The position numbers and the translations under genes are program-made. A DNA stretch of 33,194 nt from contig MHZX01000104.1 in assembly GCA_001828935.1 (NCBI GenBank), positions 1 to 33,194 on the forward strand, in the 5' to 3' direction. A model generated the notes under the pieces. That model ran no database searches. It saw only the letters and a program-made list of their open reading frames with translations, and was not told where the DNA came from. Shown one piece after another: positions 1 through 8,856 of the stretch. Each line of letters opens with the position of its first letter. The first letter of the stretch is position 1. This DNA is from Rhodocyclales bacterium RIFCSPLOWO2_02_FULL_63_24 (lineage in GTDB: Bacteria > Pseudomonadota > Gammaproteobacteria > Burkholderiales > Rhodocyclaceae).

Positions 1-2358
1 GGTTTCGATTTGCGCCTGGCGCAAGGCGTCCCGCTTTGAGCGAGTGGCCAGCTTGAGGTAGAAATTCTTCATCAGCGCGGCGGTCGCCTCGTCATCGACG
101 CTCCACAGGCTGGCGACGATCGAGCGGCTGCCGGCGTACAGGAAGCCGCGGTTGAGGCCGACCACGTCATCCCCGGTCGATACCTTGCCGAGGCCGGTTT
201 CGCAGGCCGAGAGGGTCACCAGATCCAGGTCCAGCCGCAGCGAATACAGCGTGGCGACCGACAGCAGGCCGTCGTGCGTTTCGTCCTTTGCCAGATAGAG
301 GCCCGAACTCAGCGGGTTGTCGCTCTGGAATTTGCCGTGGGTGGCGAAATGCAGGCGCGATACCTGGCCGGCCGCCTTGAGGAAGTTCGTCAGCGAGGCC
401 TCACGGCGGACCAGCAGCCGCGAACCGGGGAACAGGCCGGCGACCGCCCGCGCCTCACTTTCGGCGTGCCTCAGGTCGAGCCTGGGGTCGCCCAGGTCGG
501 GGTTGCCCAGGACCAGCATCGGTCGGGGTGCATGTGCGGCCAGCGGACGCAGGAACTTCAGCACGCTGGCATTGGGCAGGTAGCGCAGGCCGACCTGGTC
601 GAGCAGGAACTTGCCATCGGCATCTTGCAGTGCGGCGAAGGGCAGGTAGTGCAGGGCGCCGTGGGCCACGAAAATGACATTCGGGGCTTTCGTCGCAGCC
701 GCCAGCGGCGACCAAAGCCGGCGGTAGAGCGCCCGTGCAGGAGCTTGCCATTTGTCGCTGGCCGGGTCGTCCATGGCATCGCGCAAGGCCTGCACCTCGC
801 GTTCGAGCCCGGCGCCGTCCAGCCGCAGTGCCCGGACCCGTTCCCGGTCGAGGACGAAGGCATAGAAATCCTGCTGCTGGTAGTAGTACTCGACCAGGAC
901 CTCGTCCGGCCCCAGCAGCGCACGCAGTTCGCCAGTCGGCACCGGGCTTACGCTGACCAGCGAGGCCAGTTCGGCGGAGGCCTGGCGGATCGCCTGGCGC
1001 GTCACTGCCAGGTTGCGATTGCGGGCGCCCGCCGCCGCGGGCGCCGCGTCGGTCTGCAGCCGCGCCGTGGTATCGGCGGCATCGAGCTGCGCCAACAAGC
1101 TCGTCACCTGCGCGGCATCGGTGTCGCGCGCGGCGAAGTCCTGGCGCGAGGCCAGCAGATCGACCAGGGCGCGCGCCTTGGCGCGCTCGACGTAGTCGAA
1201 AGCCGCCGTCGCATCGCCCGCGGCTACCAGCAGGCGCACCAGGTCGGCGTAGAGCGCCTGCTTGTCCGCCACGTAACCGATGCGGCTGGCCTCGGTGTTG
1301 ATCGTCGCCCGCAACTGCTCGATGGCGTCCACCGCATTGCGGTAATGACGGATGGCCGTGGCGGCATCGCCTTCGCGTTCGGCGATCCGCCCGCGCTCGT
1401 GCAGCAGCATCCAGTGCAGCCCCGAGTGATCGGCGATCTGCGGCTGCGCCAGCAGGCGGTCGAAGCCGGCCTTGGCCTCGCGCAGGCGGCCGAGCTCCAG
1501 TTCGCTCTTGTGGCGCATGTAGTCGCGCGGCAGCTCTTCCCAGCGCCACAGCGATTCGCCGCCTTGCTGGCCGGCAAAGGCACTGGCCATCGCGCGCAGT
1601 CCCGAGGTCCGATCCAGTGAGATGACTTCCAGTGCCTTGGCGAAATCCTTGACCGCGAACAGCGCGCGGGCCAGCGTCGTGCGCAGATAGATTTCGGCCG
1701 ACGAGGTGCCGAAGCTGGCGATGTCCAGTCGCGCCAGTGCGTCGATATGTTGCCGCGCCTGCTGCGGCTGGTCATTCAAGGCATGCGCCATCGCCAGCAG
1801 GCCCAGCACGTCGATCTGGAAATAATTGCCCTGGGTCTGGTTGGAAGTGAGCTTGGCGCGCGCCAGCTCGGCCTCGGCCAGTGCGCGCGGGTAATCGCCC
1901 AGGTCGAGCGCGGCCTCCGCCCGCATGATGTGCGGATACGGCGCAATGTCCCAGTCCTTGGTGCCGAACATCAGGCCGGAGGGCATGCGCGAGGTGACGA
2001 ACCAGGTCGGCTTGGCCCACCACGAGCCGTACTTGCCGCCGCTGCGGTCGCCCGCGGCGAGCTTCTTCTGCAATTCGTCGAGGCAGGCATCGAGCTTGCG
2101 ATAGCTCTTGATCTTGCTGTAGGCGAAACAGAGCCGCACCAGTTGTTCCGAGCTGCCCTGCGCCAGCGTGCCGATGCGCGGCTCCAGCAGCGCCGCCATT
2201 TCGCCGAAGCGCCCGGCGGCAAAGGCACGGTCGACGTCATCGACCGGATCGTTGATCGCCGCAGCCGGCAGGGGCAGCACCAGGGCGACGCAGAGCCAAG
2301 CCCAGCACCAGGGCCGATGGCGCAGGCACTCCGGCAGATGCGTGATTCCGAGCTTCAT
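1..2358 (-). CDS. Exported TPR-like/CHAT-domain protein (C-terminus beyond window)
   Basis: The reading frame is open from ATG 2358 down to base 1, so the protein has at least 786 residues and its end is missing. Residues 1-34 look like a signal peptide: a basic start, a hydrophobic run, then PAAA. Residues 35 to about 450 are a helical, TPR-like Ala/Leu-rich region. The C-terminal part is a CHAT domain (caspase/separase-like fold), with the His motif FATHGKF (His674) followed by LSACETGLG (Cys719), the expected His-Cys dyad. Start choice: GTGAGG lies 5 bases upstream and no other start gives the signal peptide. It is divergent from the hydrogenase operon across 331 bp, so shared regulation is possible but not shown. 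CHAT proteins are known or predicted cysteine peptidases, and some TPR-CHAT proteins are CRISPR or gasdermin partners. Nothing of that kind is nearby, and export argues for a periplasmic role. The substrate is unknown. Confidence 0.85.
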   Translation of the reverse strand, partial: MKLGITHLPECLRHRPWCWAWLCVALVLPLPAAAINDPVDDVDRAFAAGRFGEMAALLEPRIGTLAQGSSEQLVRLCFAYSKIKSYRKLDACLDELQKKLAAGDRSGGKYGSWWAKPTWFVTSRMPSGLMFGTKDWDIAPYPHIMRAEAALDLGDYPRALAEAELARAKLTSNQTQGNYFQIDVLGLLAMAHALNDQPQQARQHIDALARLDIASFGTSSAEIYLRTTLARALFAVKDFAKALEVISLDRTSGLRAMASAFAGQQGGESLWRWEELPRDYMRHKSELELGRLREAKAGFDRLLAQPQIADHSGLHWMLLHERGRIAEREGDAATAIRHYRNAVDAIEQLRATINTEASRIGYVADKQALYADLVRLLVAAGDATAAFDYVERAKARALVDLLASRQDFAARDTDAAQVTSLLAQLDAADTTARLQTDAAPAAAGARNRNLAVTRQAIRQASAELASLVSVSPVPTGELRALLGPDEVLVEYYYQQQDFYAFVLDRERVRALRLDGAGLEREVQALRDAMDDPASDKWQAPARALYRRLWSPLAAATKAPNVIFVAHGALHYLPFAALQDADGKFLLDQVGLRYLPNASVLKFLRPLAAHAPRPMLVLGNPDLGDPRLDLRHAESEARAVAGLFPGSRLLVRREASLTNFLKAAGQVSRLHFATHGKFQSDNPLSSGLYLAKDETHDGLLSVATLYSLRLDLDLVTLSACETGLGKVSTGDDVVGLNRGFLYAGSRSIVASLWSVDDEATAALMKNFYLKLATRSKRDALRQAQIET

Positions 2359-2533
2359 TTGCCTCACCGCTGATGACATCGACGCTTGCAGCCTACTAGC
2401 CGCGGCCGGAGCAGGCAAGCGATCCCGCAGCCGGATTCGCCGTCCCGCCGGCGCCGACTTTCAGTTCGCGCCGGGTTGTCTCGTTGCGGCAGGCACGGCA
2501 CCGGTGCGCGGCAGGACGAAGCGCTCATTCCGG

Positions 2534-2548
2534 TAACCATTGCGGTTA
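2534..2548. promoter_or_regulatory. Dyad TAACC-N5-GGTTA, candidate upstream activator site for hupS
   Basis: A perfect 5-bp inverted repeat separated by 5 bases is seen here. It lies about 113-127 bp upstream of the start point predicted from the sigma-54 promoter. That is the usual distance for an NtrC/HoxA-type enhancer-binding protein. A binding role is inference; short dyads of this kind also occur by chance. Confidence 0.3.
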
Positions 2549-2594
2549 TGCGCTATCCATTCCAACTGCCGACTGCTGCGCCGCGGCATTCATA

Positions 2595-2607
2595 ACTCAA
2601 TGAATTT
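2595..2607 (+). promoter_or_regulatory. Weak IHF-like site between dyad and promoter
   Basis: The 13 bases match the IHF consensus WATCAANNNNTTR at 11 positions and lie in the most AT-rich part of this intergenic region, about 55-65 bp upstream of the predicted start. IHF bending between activator and sigma-54 promoter is known for several hup/hox promoters. Here it is only a suggestion from position and sequence. Confidence 0.25.
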
Positions 2608-2634
2608 ATGGCCTTAGTTTCGATCGATCGGCCA

Positions 2635-2650
2635 TGGCTTGAAGCTTGCA
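2635..2650 (+). promoter_or_regulatory. Sigma-54 (-24/-12) promoter of the hydrogenase operon
   Basis: TGGCTTGAAGCTTGCA matches the sigma-54 consensus TGGCACGNNNNTTGCW at every fixed position except the two bases after TGGC. The GG and GC elements are spaced exactly 12 bp apart. Predicted transcription start is near 2661, giving a leader of about 29 bases that carries the hupS ribosome binding site. Sigma-54 control by a HoxA/HupR-type activator is established for hup/hox operons of Ralstonia and rhizobia. No activator gene is in the window. Confidence 0.75.
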
Positions 2651-2689
2651 TATTTGACATCAGAAGGAATTTCCCCGGAGGAGACCGAG

Positions 2690-3769
2690 ATGACCGAAAC
2701 CTTTTACGACGTGCTGCGGCGCCAGGGCATCAGCCGCCGCAGCTTTCTCAAATTCTGTTCGCTGACGGCGACTTCGCTCGGGCTGGGCAGCGCCTACGCG
2801 CCGAAGATCGCCCATGCCATGGAGACCAAGCCGCGCACGCCGGTGATCTGGCTCGAAGGCCTGGAATGCACCTGCTGCTCGGAATCCTTCATCCGCTCGG
2901 CGCATCCGCTGACCAAGGACGTGATCCTGTCCATGCTCTCGCTCGACTACCACGTCACGCTGATGGCGGCCGCCGGCCATCAGGCCGAGAAGCAGCTGGA
3001 AGAGATCAAGAAGAAGTACAAGGGCAACTACATCCTCGCGGTCGAGGGCAATCCGCCGCTCAATGAGGACGGCATGTTCTGCATCGAGGGCGGCCGGCCC
3101 TTCGTCGAAATCCTCAAGGAGACCGCGGCCGACGCCAAGGCGGTGATCGCCTGGGGCGCCTGCGCCTCCTACGGCTGTGTGCAGGCGGCCAAACCCAATC
3201 CGACGCGGGCGACGCCGATCGACAAGGTCATCTCCGGCAAGCCTATCGTCAAGGTGCCGGGCTGCCCGCCGATCGCCGAGGTGATGACCGGCGTCGTCAC
3301 CTACATGCTGACCTTCGACCGCATCCCCGAACTCGACCGCCAGGGCCGGCCCAAGATGTTCTATGGCCAGCGCATCCACGACAAGTGCTATCGCCGGCCG
3401 CACTTCGACGCCGGCCAGTTCGTCGAACAATGGGACGACGACAACGCACGCAAGGGCTATTGCCTCTACAAGATGGGCTGCAAGGGGCCGACCACCTACA
3501 ACGCCTGCTCGACGGTGCGCTGGAACGACGGCGTCTCCTTCCCGATCCAGTCGGGTCACGGCTGCATCGGCTGTTCGGAGGAAGGCTTCTGGGACAAGGG
3601 CAGCTTCTACGACCGCGTCACCGACATCAAGCAGTTCGGCATCGAGGCCAATGCCGACAAGGTCGGCGGCACGGCCGCGGCGGCGGCCGGCGCCGCGGTG
3701 GCGGTGCATGCCGCGGCATCCGCGCTGAAGAAGGCGAAGAAGTCTGAAACCGTGACTGGAGAAAACTGA
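2690..3769 (+). CDS. hupS: Uptake [NiFe]-hydrogenase small subunit, O2-tolerant type
   Basis: Electron-transferring Fe-S subunit of a periplasm-facing membrane-bound hydrogenase, 359 residues. The N-terminus carries a Tat signal (SRRSFLKF, residues 15-22) ending at AHA, residues 41-43. Proximal cluster ligands are Cys60, Cys63, Cys158 and Cys192. Two extra cysteines, Cys62 and Cys163, correspond to mature Cys19 and Cys120 of the [4Fe-3S] cluster typical of O2-tolerant group 1d enzymes. Cysteines for the medial and distal clusters lie in the C-terminal third ([18 protein letters not shown]). The Ala-rich tail after residue 320 fits the membrane anchor. Start: ATG 2690 has a good GGAGGAG upstream. 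An in-frame TTG at 2639 lies inside the promoter and upstream of the predicted transcript start, so it is rejected. It is first in the operon; hupL starts 2 bases after its stop codon. Confidence 0.97.
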   Translation: MTETFYDVLRRQGISRRSFLKFCSLTATSLGLGSAYAPKIAHAMETKPRTPVIWLEGLECTCCSESFIRSAHPLTKDVILSMLSLDYHVTLMAAAGHQAEKQLEEIKKKYKGNYILAVEGNPPLNEDGMFCIEGGRPFVEILKETAADAKAVIAWGACASYGCVQAAKPNPTRATPIDKVISGKPIVKVPGCPPIAEVMTGVVTYMLTFDRIPELDRQGRPKMFYGQRIHDKCYRRPHFDAGQFVEQWDDDNARKGYCLYKMGCKGPTTYNACSTVRWNDGVSFPIQSGHGCIGCSEEGFWDKGSFYDRVTDIKQFGIEANADKVGGTAAAAAGAAVAVHAAASALKKAKKSETVTGEN

Positions 3770-3770
3770 A

Positions 3771-5570
3771 ATGGGCGCATACGAAACCCAGGGCTTCAAG
3801 CTCGACAACAGCGGCAAGCGTGTGGTGGTCGACCCGATCTGCCGCATCGAGGGCCACCTGCGCGTCGAGGTGAATCTCGACAAGGACAACGTGATCCGCA
3901 ACGCCGTGTCCACCGGCACCATGTGGCGCGGCCTCGAAGTCATTCTCAAGGGGCGCGATCCGCGCGATGCCTGGGCCTTCACCGAGCGCATCTGCGGCGT
4001 CTGTACCGGCACCCACGCCCTGACCTCGGTGCGCGCGGTGGAAGACGCGCTGGCCATCAAGATTCCGGAAAATGCCAACACCATCCGCAACCTGATGCAG
4101 TTGAACCTCTATGTGCATGACCACCTGGTGCACTTCTACCACCTGCACGCGCTCGATTGGGTGGACGTCGTCTCGGCGCTGAAGGCCGACCCGAAGCGGA
4201 CCTCGGAACTGGCCCAGTCGATCTCGAACTGGCCGCTGTCCTCGCCCGGCTATTTCCGCGATCTGCAGAACCGCCTGAAGAAGTTCGTCGAATCCGGCCA
4301 GCTCGGTCCCTTCGCCAACGCCTACTGGGGCAACCCGGCCTACAAGCTGCCGCCCGAGGCGAACCTGATGGCCGTCGCACACTATCTGGAGGCCCTGGAT
4401 TTCCAGAAGGAGATCGTCAAGGTCCATACCATCTTCGGCGGCAAGAATCCGCACCCGAACTGGCTGGTGGGCGGCGTGCCCTGCGCCATCAACGTCAATG
4501 ACACGGGCGCGGTCGGCGCGATCAACATGGAGCGCCTGAACCTGGTCAAGAGCATCATCGACCGCAGCAAGGAGTTCGTCGAGCAGGTGTATATCCCCGA
4601 CCTGCTGGCGATTGCGTCCTTCTACAAGGGCTGGCTCTACGGCGGCGGCCTCTCCTCGCAGGCCGTGCTGTCCTACGGCGACATCCCCGAGCGCGCCAAC
4701 GATTACAGCCCCGGCAACCTGCTGCTGCCGCGCGGCGCGATCACCGGCGGCGACCTGTCCAAGGTGCATGCGGTGGACCTCAAGGACCCCGAGCAGATCC
4801 AGGAATTCGTCAATCACTCCTGGTACAAGTACGGCGACGAGAGCAAGGGCCTGCATCCGTTCGACGGCGTCACCGAGCCCAACTACAAGCCCGAGGGGCC
4901 GAAGTTCAAGGGCACCCGGACCAAGATCGAGAACCTCGACGAGTCGGCCAAGTATTCCTGGATCAAGGCCCCGCGCTGGCGCGGCAATGCCATGGAAGTC
5001 GGCTGCCTCTCGCGCATGCTGTTGGGTTACGTGCAACCCACGCAGTATCCCTTCATCAAGGAGACCATCGACGGCGTGCTGAAGAAACTCGACGTCCCGG
5101 TCAATGCCTTGTTTTCGACGCTGGGCCGCACCGCGGCGCGCGGCATCGAGACGCTGTATTGCGCCGACCTGCAGGTCAAGCAGTTCGACAAGCTGATCGC
5201 GGCGATCAAGGCCGGCGACACGGCGACCGCCAACGTCGAGAAATGGGAACCCAGCACCTGGCCGAAAGAGGCCAGGGGCGCCGGCTTCACCGAAGCGCCG
5301 CGCGGCGCGCTGGGCCACTGGATCAGGATCAAGGACAGCAAGATCGACAACTACCAGTGCGTGGTGCCGACCACCTGGAACGGCAGTCCGCGCGACGCCA
5401 AAAACCAGATCGGCGCCTACGAGGCGAGCCTGATGAACACGCCGCTGGCCAAGGCCGACGAGCCGCTGGAGATCCTGCGCACGCTGCACAGCTTCGATCC
5501 CTGCCTGGCCTGCTCGACCCATGTCATGAGTCCCGACGGTCAGGAAATGACCACGGTCAAGGTTCGCTGA
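3771..5570 (+). CDS. hupL: Uptake [NiFe]-hydrogenase large subunit
   Basis: Catalytic subunit that oxidises H2, 599 residues. The N-terminal ligand motif [10 protein letters not shown] holds Cys75 and Cys78. The C-terminal motif DPCLACSTH holds Cys578 and Cys581, ending at His584. The last 15 residues (584/585 cut, tail beginning VMSPDG) form the peptide removed by the HupD protease after nickel insertion. Length and motifs fit group 1 enzymes. Together with the six-Cys small subunit this suggests hydrogen oxidation in the presence of oxygen, with export as a HupSL complex on the small-subunit Tat signal. GGAG lies upstream of ATG 3771 within the end of hupS, so translation is probably coupled. 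Confidence 0.98.
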   Translation: MGAYETQGFKLDNSGKRVVVDPICRIEGHLRVEVNLDKDNVIRNAVSTGTMWRGLEVILKGRDPRDAWAFTERICGVCTGTHALTSVRAVEDALAIKIPENANTIRNLMQLNLYVHDHLVHFYHLHALDWVDVVSALKADPKRTSELAQSISNWPLSSPGYFRDLQNRLKKFVESGQLGPFANAYWGNPAYKLPPEANLMAVAHYLEALDFQKEIVKVHTIFGGKNPHPNWLVGGVPCAINVNDTGAVGAINMERLNLVKSIIDRSKEFVEQVYIPDLLAIASFYKGWLYGGGLSSQAVLSYGDIPERANDYSPGNLLLPRGAITGGDLSKVHAVDLKDPEQIQEFVNHSWYKYGDESKGLHPFDGVTEPNYKPEGPKFKGTRTKIENLDESAKYSWIKAPRWRGNAMEVGCLSRMLLGYVQPTQYPFIKETIDGVLKKLDVPVNALFSTLGRTAARGIETLYCADLQVKQFDKLIAAIKAGDTATANVEKWEPSTWPKEARGAGFTEAPRGALGHWIRIKDSKIDNYQCVVPTTWNGSPRDAKNQIGAYEASLMNTPLAKADEPLEILRTLHSFDPCLACSTHVMSPDGQEMTTVKVR

Positions 5571-5590
5571 CCGTTCACTAGGAGATTGCC

Positions 5591-6301
5591 ATGAACCTGA
5601 ATGCGGCCGCCGCCAGCCTCGAAAACGATCCGGAAACCGCCGCCGGCAAAACGGTCTATGTGTACGAAGGCCCGGTGCGCCTGTGGCACTGGATCAATGC
5701 CCTGTGCATCCTGGTCCTGGCCGTCAGCGGCTACCTGATCGGCAGTCCCTTGCCCAGCGTCTCGGGCGAGGCCTCGGCCAACTTCCTGATGGGCTACATC
5801 CGCTTCGCCCACTTCGCGGCGGCCTATGTCTTCGCCGTCGGCTTCCTGGTGCGCATCTACTGGGCCGTGGCCGGCAATCATCATGCGCGGCAGTTGTTCA
5901 TGCTGCCGGTGACCGACATGAAGTGGTGGGCCGGCCTGATCCGCGAACTGCGCTGGTATCTGTTCCTCGAAAAGCAACCCTACAAGTACGTCGGCCACAA
6001 TCCGCTGGGGCACCTGTTCATGTTCCTCTTCGTCACCGTGGCGGCGATCCTGATGATCTGCACCGGCTTCGCGCTCTACGGCGAAGGCATGGGGCTGGGC
6101 AGCTGGCAGGACCGCCTGTTCGGCTGGGTGATTCCGCTGCTCGGCGGCAGTCAGGCGACGCACAGCTGGCACCACCTCGGCATGTGGGGCATCGTGACCT
6201 TCGTCATCCTGCACGTCTATGCCGCAGTGCGCGAGGACATCATGAGCCGCCAGACCATGATCAGCACCATGATCAGCGGCCAGCGCACCTTCAGGGAATA
6301 A
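5591..6301 (+). CDS. hupC: Hydrogenase cytochrome b subunit (HupC/HyaC/HoxZ)
   Basis: Membrane di-haem b561-type subunit of 236 residues that anchors HupSL and passes electrons to quinone. Four hydrophobic segments are visible: around residues 33-53, 72-96, 135-160 and 190-215. Histidines sit where haem ligands are expected (RLWHWINAL, RFAHFAAAY, HSWHHLGMW, ILHVYAAV). TAGGAG stands 8-10 bases upstream of ATG 5591, 20 bases after hupL. The presence of this subunit shows the enzyme feeds the respiratory chain rather than acting as a soluble or sensory hydrogenase. Confidence 0.96.
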   Translation: MNLNAAAASLENDPETAAGKTVYVYEGPVRLWHWINALCILVLAVSGYLIGSPLPSVSGEASANFLMGYIRFAHFAAAYVFAVGFLVRIYWAVAGNHHARQLFMLPVTDMKWWAGLIRELRWYLFLEKQPYKYVGHNPLGHLFMFLFVTVAAILMICTGFALYGEGMGLGSWQDRLFGWVIPLLGGSQATHSWHHLGMWGIVTFVILHVYAAVREDIMSRQTMISTMISGQRTFRE

Positions 6302-6306
6302 GCGCG

Positions 6307-6930
6307 ATGAACGCGATCGACGATCTGCGTTGCGACGTCCTGGTGCTCGGCATCGGCAACCTGCTCTGGGCCGACGAGGGTTTCGGCGTGCGCTGCGTCG
6401 AGCAGCTGGCCGCCGAGTGGGATCTGCCGCCGTCGGTGACGGTCATGGACGGCGGCACGCAAGGGCTCTACCTGCTGCCCTACGTGCAGGCGGCGCGCCG
6501 CCTGATCGTGTTCGATGCAATCGACTACGGCCTCGAACCGGGCACCATGAAGCGCGTCGAGGGCGACCAGGTGCCGCGCTTCATGGGCGCCAAGAAGATG
6601 AGCCTGCACCAGACCGGTTTCCAGGAAGTCATTGCCGCATCTGCCTTGACCGGGCAACTGCCGGAAGAACTGTTGCTGATCGGCGTCCAGCCGCAGGAGC
6701 TCGACGATTACGGCGGCAGTCTGCGGCCGGCGGTCAAGGCCCGGCTGGCGGAGGCGGTGGCCATGGCGGTGGCGCGGCTGACCGATTGGGGGCATGCGCC
6801 GCGCCGTCGCGCCAGCGCCGACTCTCACCGCTTGAACGGCTCTGCCCTGACCATGGCCGCCTATGAAGCCGGCCGCCCCTCCGCCGCCGCCGCCAGCCGC
6901 ATCGGCGACGCGCGTTTCTTGGTGGCCTGA
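6307..6930 (+). CDS. hupD: Hydrogenase maturation endopeptidase
   Basis: Ni-dependent protease of 207 residues that removes the C-terminal peptide of HupL. It opens with the family motif LVLGIGNLLWADEGFGVR; the Glu in ADEG, the Asp in FDAIDYG and the His in SLHQTGFQE are the expected metal ligands. The C-terminal part after residue 160 is an Ala/Arg-rich extension ending in RIGDARFL, which as far as I recall is shared by HoxM/HupD proteins of betaproteobacteria and so is not a fusion. ATG 6307 lies 5 bases after hupC. Longer in-frame readings to the left only shadow hupC. Confidence 0.95.
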   Translation: MNAIDDLRCDVLVLGIGNLLWADEGFGVRCVEQLAAEWDLPPSVTVMDGGTQGLYLLPYVQAARRLIVFDAIDYGLEPGTMKRVEGDQVPRFMGAKKMSLHQTGFQEVIAASALTGQLPEELLLIGVQPQELDDYGGSLRPAVKARLAEAVAMAVARLTDWGHAPRRRASADSHRLNGSALTMAAYEAGRPSAAAASRIGDARFLVA

Positions 6931-6932
6931 GC

Positions 6933-7283
6933 ATGTGCCTCGCGCTGCCGATGCAGGTGATCGAAATGGAGGGCGGGCTGGGCGGCACCACGGCGCTGTG
7001 CCGGGGACGCGATGGTGTCGAACGTGTCGACACCCTGCTCACTGGACCGCTACAGCCGGGACAATGGATATTGAGCTTCCTCGGCGCGGCGCGCGAAGTG
7101 ATCGATGCCGGGCGTGCTGCCCAGGTGGGCGACGCCCTGGCGGCACTGCAATCCATCCTCGACGGTCAGGGCGGGACGGACGCCATGGCCTTGATCGACA
7201 GCCACTTTTCCGATCTGGTCGGACGCGAGCCGCAGTTGCCGGCCTTCCTGCGCCCGATCGCCAGCGCAGGGAGTACGCGATGA
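6933..7283 (+). CDS. hupF: HypC/HupF-family hydrogenase chaperone
   Basis: Small chaperone of 116 residues. It starts MCLALPMQV, with the conserved Cys2 that HypC-type proteins use to bind the Fe(CN)2CO precursor and the large subunit. The length exceeds a plain HypC (about 75-90 residues); the C-terminal extension of about 30 residues is typical of HupF/HoxL, which stabilises HupL during synthesis under oxygen. Start 2 bases after the hupD stop; the end overlaps hupG by 4 bases (ATGA). Confidence 0.93.
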   Translation: MCLALPMQVIEMEGGLGGTTALCRGRDGVERVDTLLTGPLQPGQWILSFLGAAREVIDAGRAAQVGDALAALQSILDGQGGTDAMALIDSHFSDLVGREPQLPAFLRPIASAGSTR

Positions 7284-7747
7284 ATTCGTTATCAAAACTT
7301 GCACCGGGTCTTGAGCGTCTGAGCCAACGCTTCGACATTCTGCAGGCCCGCCATGGCTACGCCTTGCTCGACGGCGACTCCTTCGCCGCCTACGTCGCAG
7401 CGCCGGGCGCCTGCCTGATCCTGTTTGCCGAAGATCCGGCCAAGGTGCCGGAAACCTGGGACCTCACCGTGATCCTGCCGGAGGCCGTGGCCCGGCTCGA
7501 CAGCCCCGTCCGCGTCGGGGTGCTGGCGCCGGTGGCGGCGCGCGCCCTCGCCGCACGCTATGGCATCCGCATCTGGCCGGCGCTGCTCGCGCTGCGCGAC
7601 GGCGAGTATCTCGGCACGGTCGAAGGGCTCAAGGACTGGAGCGCCTACAGCAAACTGATTCCCGAATTGCTGGCGGCGGCGCCCTCGCGTCCGCCGAGCA
7701 TCGGCATCCCGGTGCACAGCGCCGATGCCGCTGCGTCCTGCCACTGA
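7280..7747 (+). CDS. hupG: HupG/HyaE/HoxO thioredoxin-like hydrogenase chaperone
   Basis: 155 residues with a thioredoxin-like layout but no CxxC, as in HyaE/HoxO. These proteins bind the Tat signal of the small subunit and hold it back until the clusters are complete. Visible features are CLILFAEDP (about residues 48-56) and YGIRIWPALLALRDGEYLG, the latter with the cis-Pro region of the fold. The start ATG 7280 overlaps the hupF stop (ATGA), so translation is probably coupled. Longer readings into hupF are shadows. Confidence 0.9.
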   Translation: MNSLSKLAPGLERLSQRFDILQARHGYALLDGDSFAAYVAAPGACLILFAEDPAKVPETWDLTVILPEAVARLDSPVRVGVLAPVAARALAARYGIRIWPALLALRDGEYLGTVEGLKDWSAYSKLIPELLAAAPSRPPSIGIPVHSADAAASCH

Positions 7748-7767
7748 GTCACCGAAGGAATCCCGCC

Positions 7768-8616
7768 ATGCTGAGCTTTCCAATTCCAGTCGTCCCCTAC
7801 CAGCCCAACATCGGTCCGGGCTCGCAGCCGCTCGACGACGAGATCCTGCATACGCTGGATGTCCAGGGCGACGTGCATACCTTCCGTCCGCCGCTCACCG
7901 AGCTCGATGCGCCGCCCGAGGTCGTCGCGGCGGCGCTCGATTTCCTGCGCGAACTGCTTGCCGCGCTGCGCGCAACGCCGTTTGCGGCGGCGAAACCGCT
8001 GCGCTTCTCGTTGCTCGGTTTCCCCCCCGCGGTGCGCGACGAGATCAACGAATTGCTCGGCGAAGGCGAGGTCAGCATCAAGACCGGGATCGACCTGTGC
8101 GCCCAGGAAACCGCCTTCACCGGCATCTGGCGCATCCGCGGCGGGGGTGTCGATGACGTCGAGGCCAGCGCCTTTCCCGCTGCCTTGCGCGATCTGGCGC
8201 TGGCGCGCGCCTTCCCCTTCGAGGCCGCCGCCGAGCCGCCGCCCGAGCTGATGAACGCGCCGGCGCTGTATCACGAGATCCGCAGCCTGTCGGCGCAGTG
8301 GAGTGCCGGCCGCGCCGCCCATGTCATCAACCTGTCCTTGCTGCCGGCGACGCCCGCCGACCTGCTCTGGCTCGACCAGCAGCTCGGCCGCATCTCGTTT
8401 TCGATCCTCTCGCGCGGCTTCGGCAACTGCCGCATCACAGCGACGGCGCTGCCCTTCGTCTGGTGGGTGCAGTACTTCAACAACATGGAAAAGCTGATCC
8501 TCAACTCGGTCGAGATCGTCGACCTGCCGAGCGTCGCGCTGGCCGCGGCGGAAGATTACGCAGAAACCACCACCCGGCTGGCGGAGTGGATTGCCTCGCT
8601 GCAAACCGCGATCTAG
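7768..8616 (+). CDS. hupH: HupH/HyaF/HoxQ hydrogenase assembly protein
   Basis: 282 residues, the usual family length. Diagnostic segments are the N-terminal SFPIPVVPYQPNIGPGSQP, the central GEGEVSIKTG, and the C-terminal FGNCRITATALPFVWWVQYFNNMEKLILN. HoxQ works with HoxO to protect and deliver the small subunit before Tat export. AAGGAA is 8-10 bases upstream of ATG 7768, 20 bases after hupG. Confidence 0.93.
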   Translation: MLSFPIPVVPYQPNIGPGSQPLDDEILHTLDVQGDVHTFRPPLTELDAPPEVVAAALDFLRELLAALRATPFAAAKPLRFSLLGFPPAVRDEINELLGEGEVSIKTGIDLCAQETAFTGIWRIRGGGVDDVEASAFPAALRDLALARAFPFEAAAEPPPELMNAPALYHEIRSLSAQWSAGRAAHVINLSLLPATPADLLWLDQQLGRISFSILSRGFGNCRITATALPFVWWVQYFNNMEKLILNSVEIVDLPSVALAAAEDYAETTTRLAEWIASLQTAI

Positions 8617-8625
8617 GCGCGGGTC

Positions 8626-8856
8626 ATGAACTTTCCCGCAGGCTCCTTCGAACGCACCGGGCGCGAGGTGGTCGCCAATCCCATGGCGCGTTTCGAGTGC
8701 GGCGTGTGCTGGCAGGTCTACGATCCGGCGCAGGGCGATCCGCTCGGGCAGATTCCTGCCGGCACCGCCTTCGCCGAACTGCCCGAAAACTGGGTGTGTC
8801 CGGGTTGCGAGGCGGCGCGCCAGCGCTTCCTGCTGCTCGACGATGTCTGTGACTGA
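8626..8856 (+). CDS. hupI: Rubredoxin HupI/HoxR
   Basis: 76-residue rubredoxin with two CxxC iron-binding pairs, Cys25/Cys28 (ECGVCWQVYDP) and Cys58/Cys61 (WVCPGC). In Ralstonia HoxR is needed for correct cluster maturation of the small subunit when oxygen is high, which agrees with the six-Cys HupS here. It starts 9 bases after hupH and its last 14 bases overlap hupJ. Confidence 0.94.
   Translation: MNFPAGSFERTGREVVANPMARFECGVCWQVYDPAQGDPLGQIPAGTAFAELPENWVCPGCEAARQRFLLLDDVCD

Noticed and set aside
274..1620. Long plus-strand frame opposite the CHAT gene
   Set aside because: Shadow of the real minus-strand gene in GC-rich sequence; Arg/Gln/Gly-rich with no domain.
2639..2689. Longer hupS start at TTG 2639
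   Set aside because: It overlaps the sigma-54 promoter, lies upstream of the predicted transcript start, and adds residues before a normal Tat signal.
2660..5522. Very long minus-strand frames opposite hupS and hupL
   Set aside because: Antisense shadows; the plus strand encodes unmistakable hydrogenase subunits.
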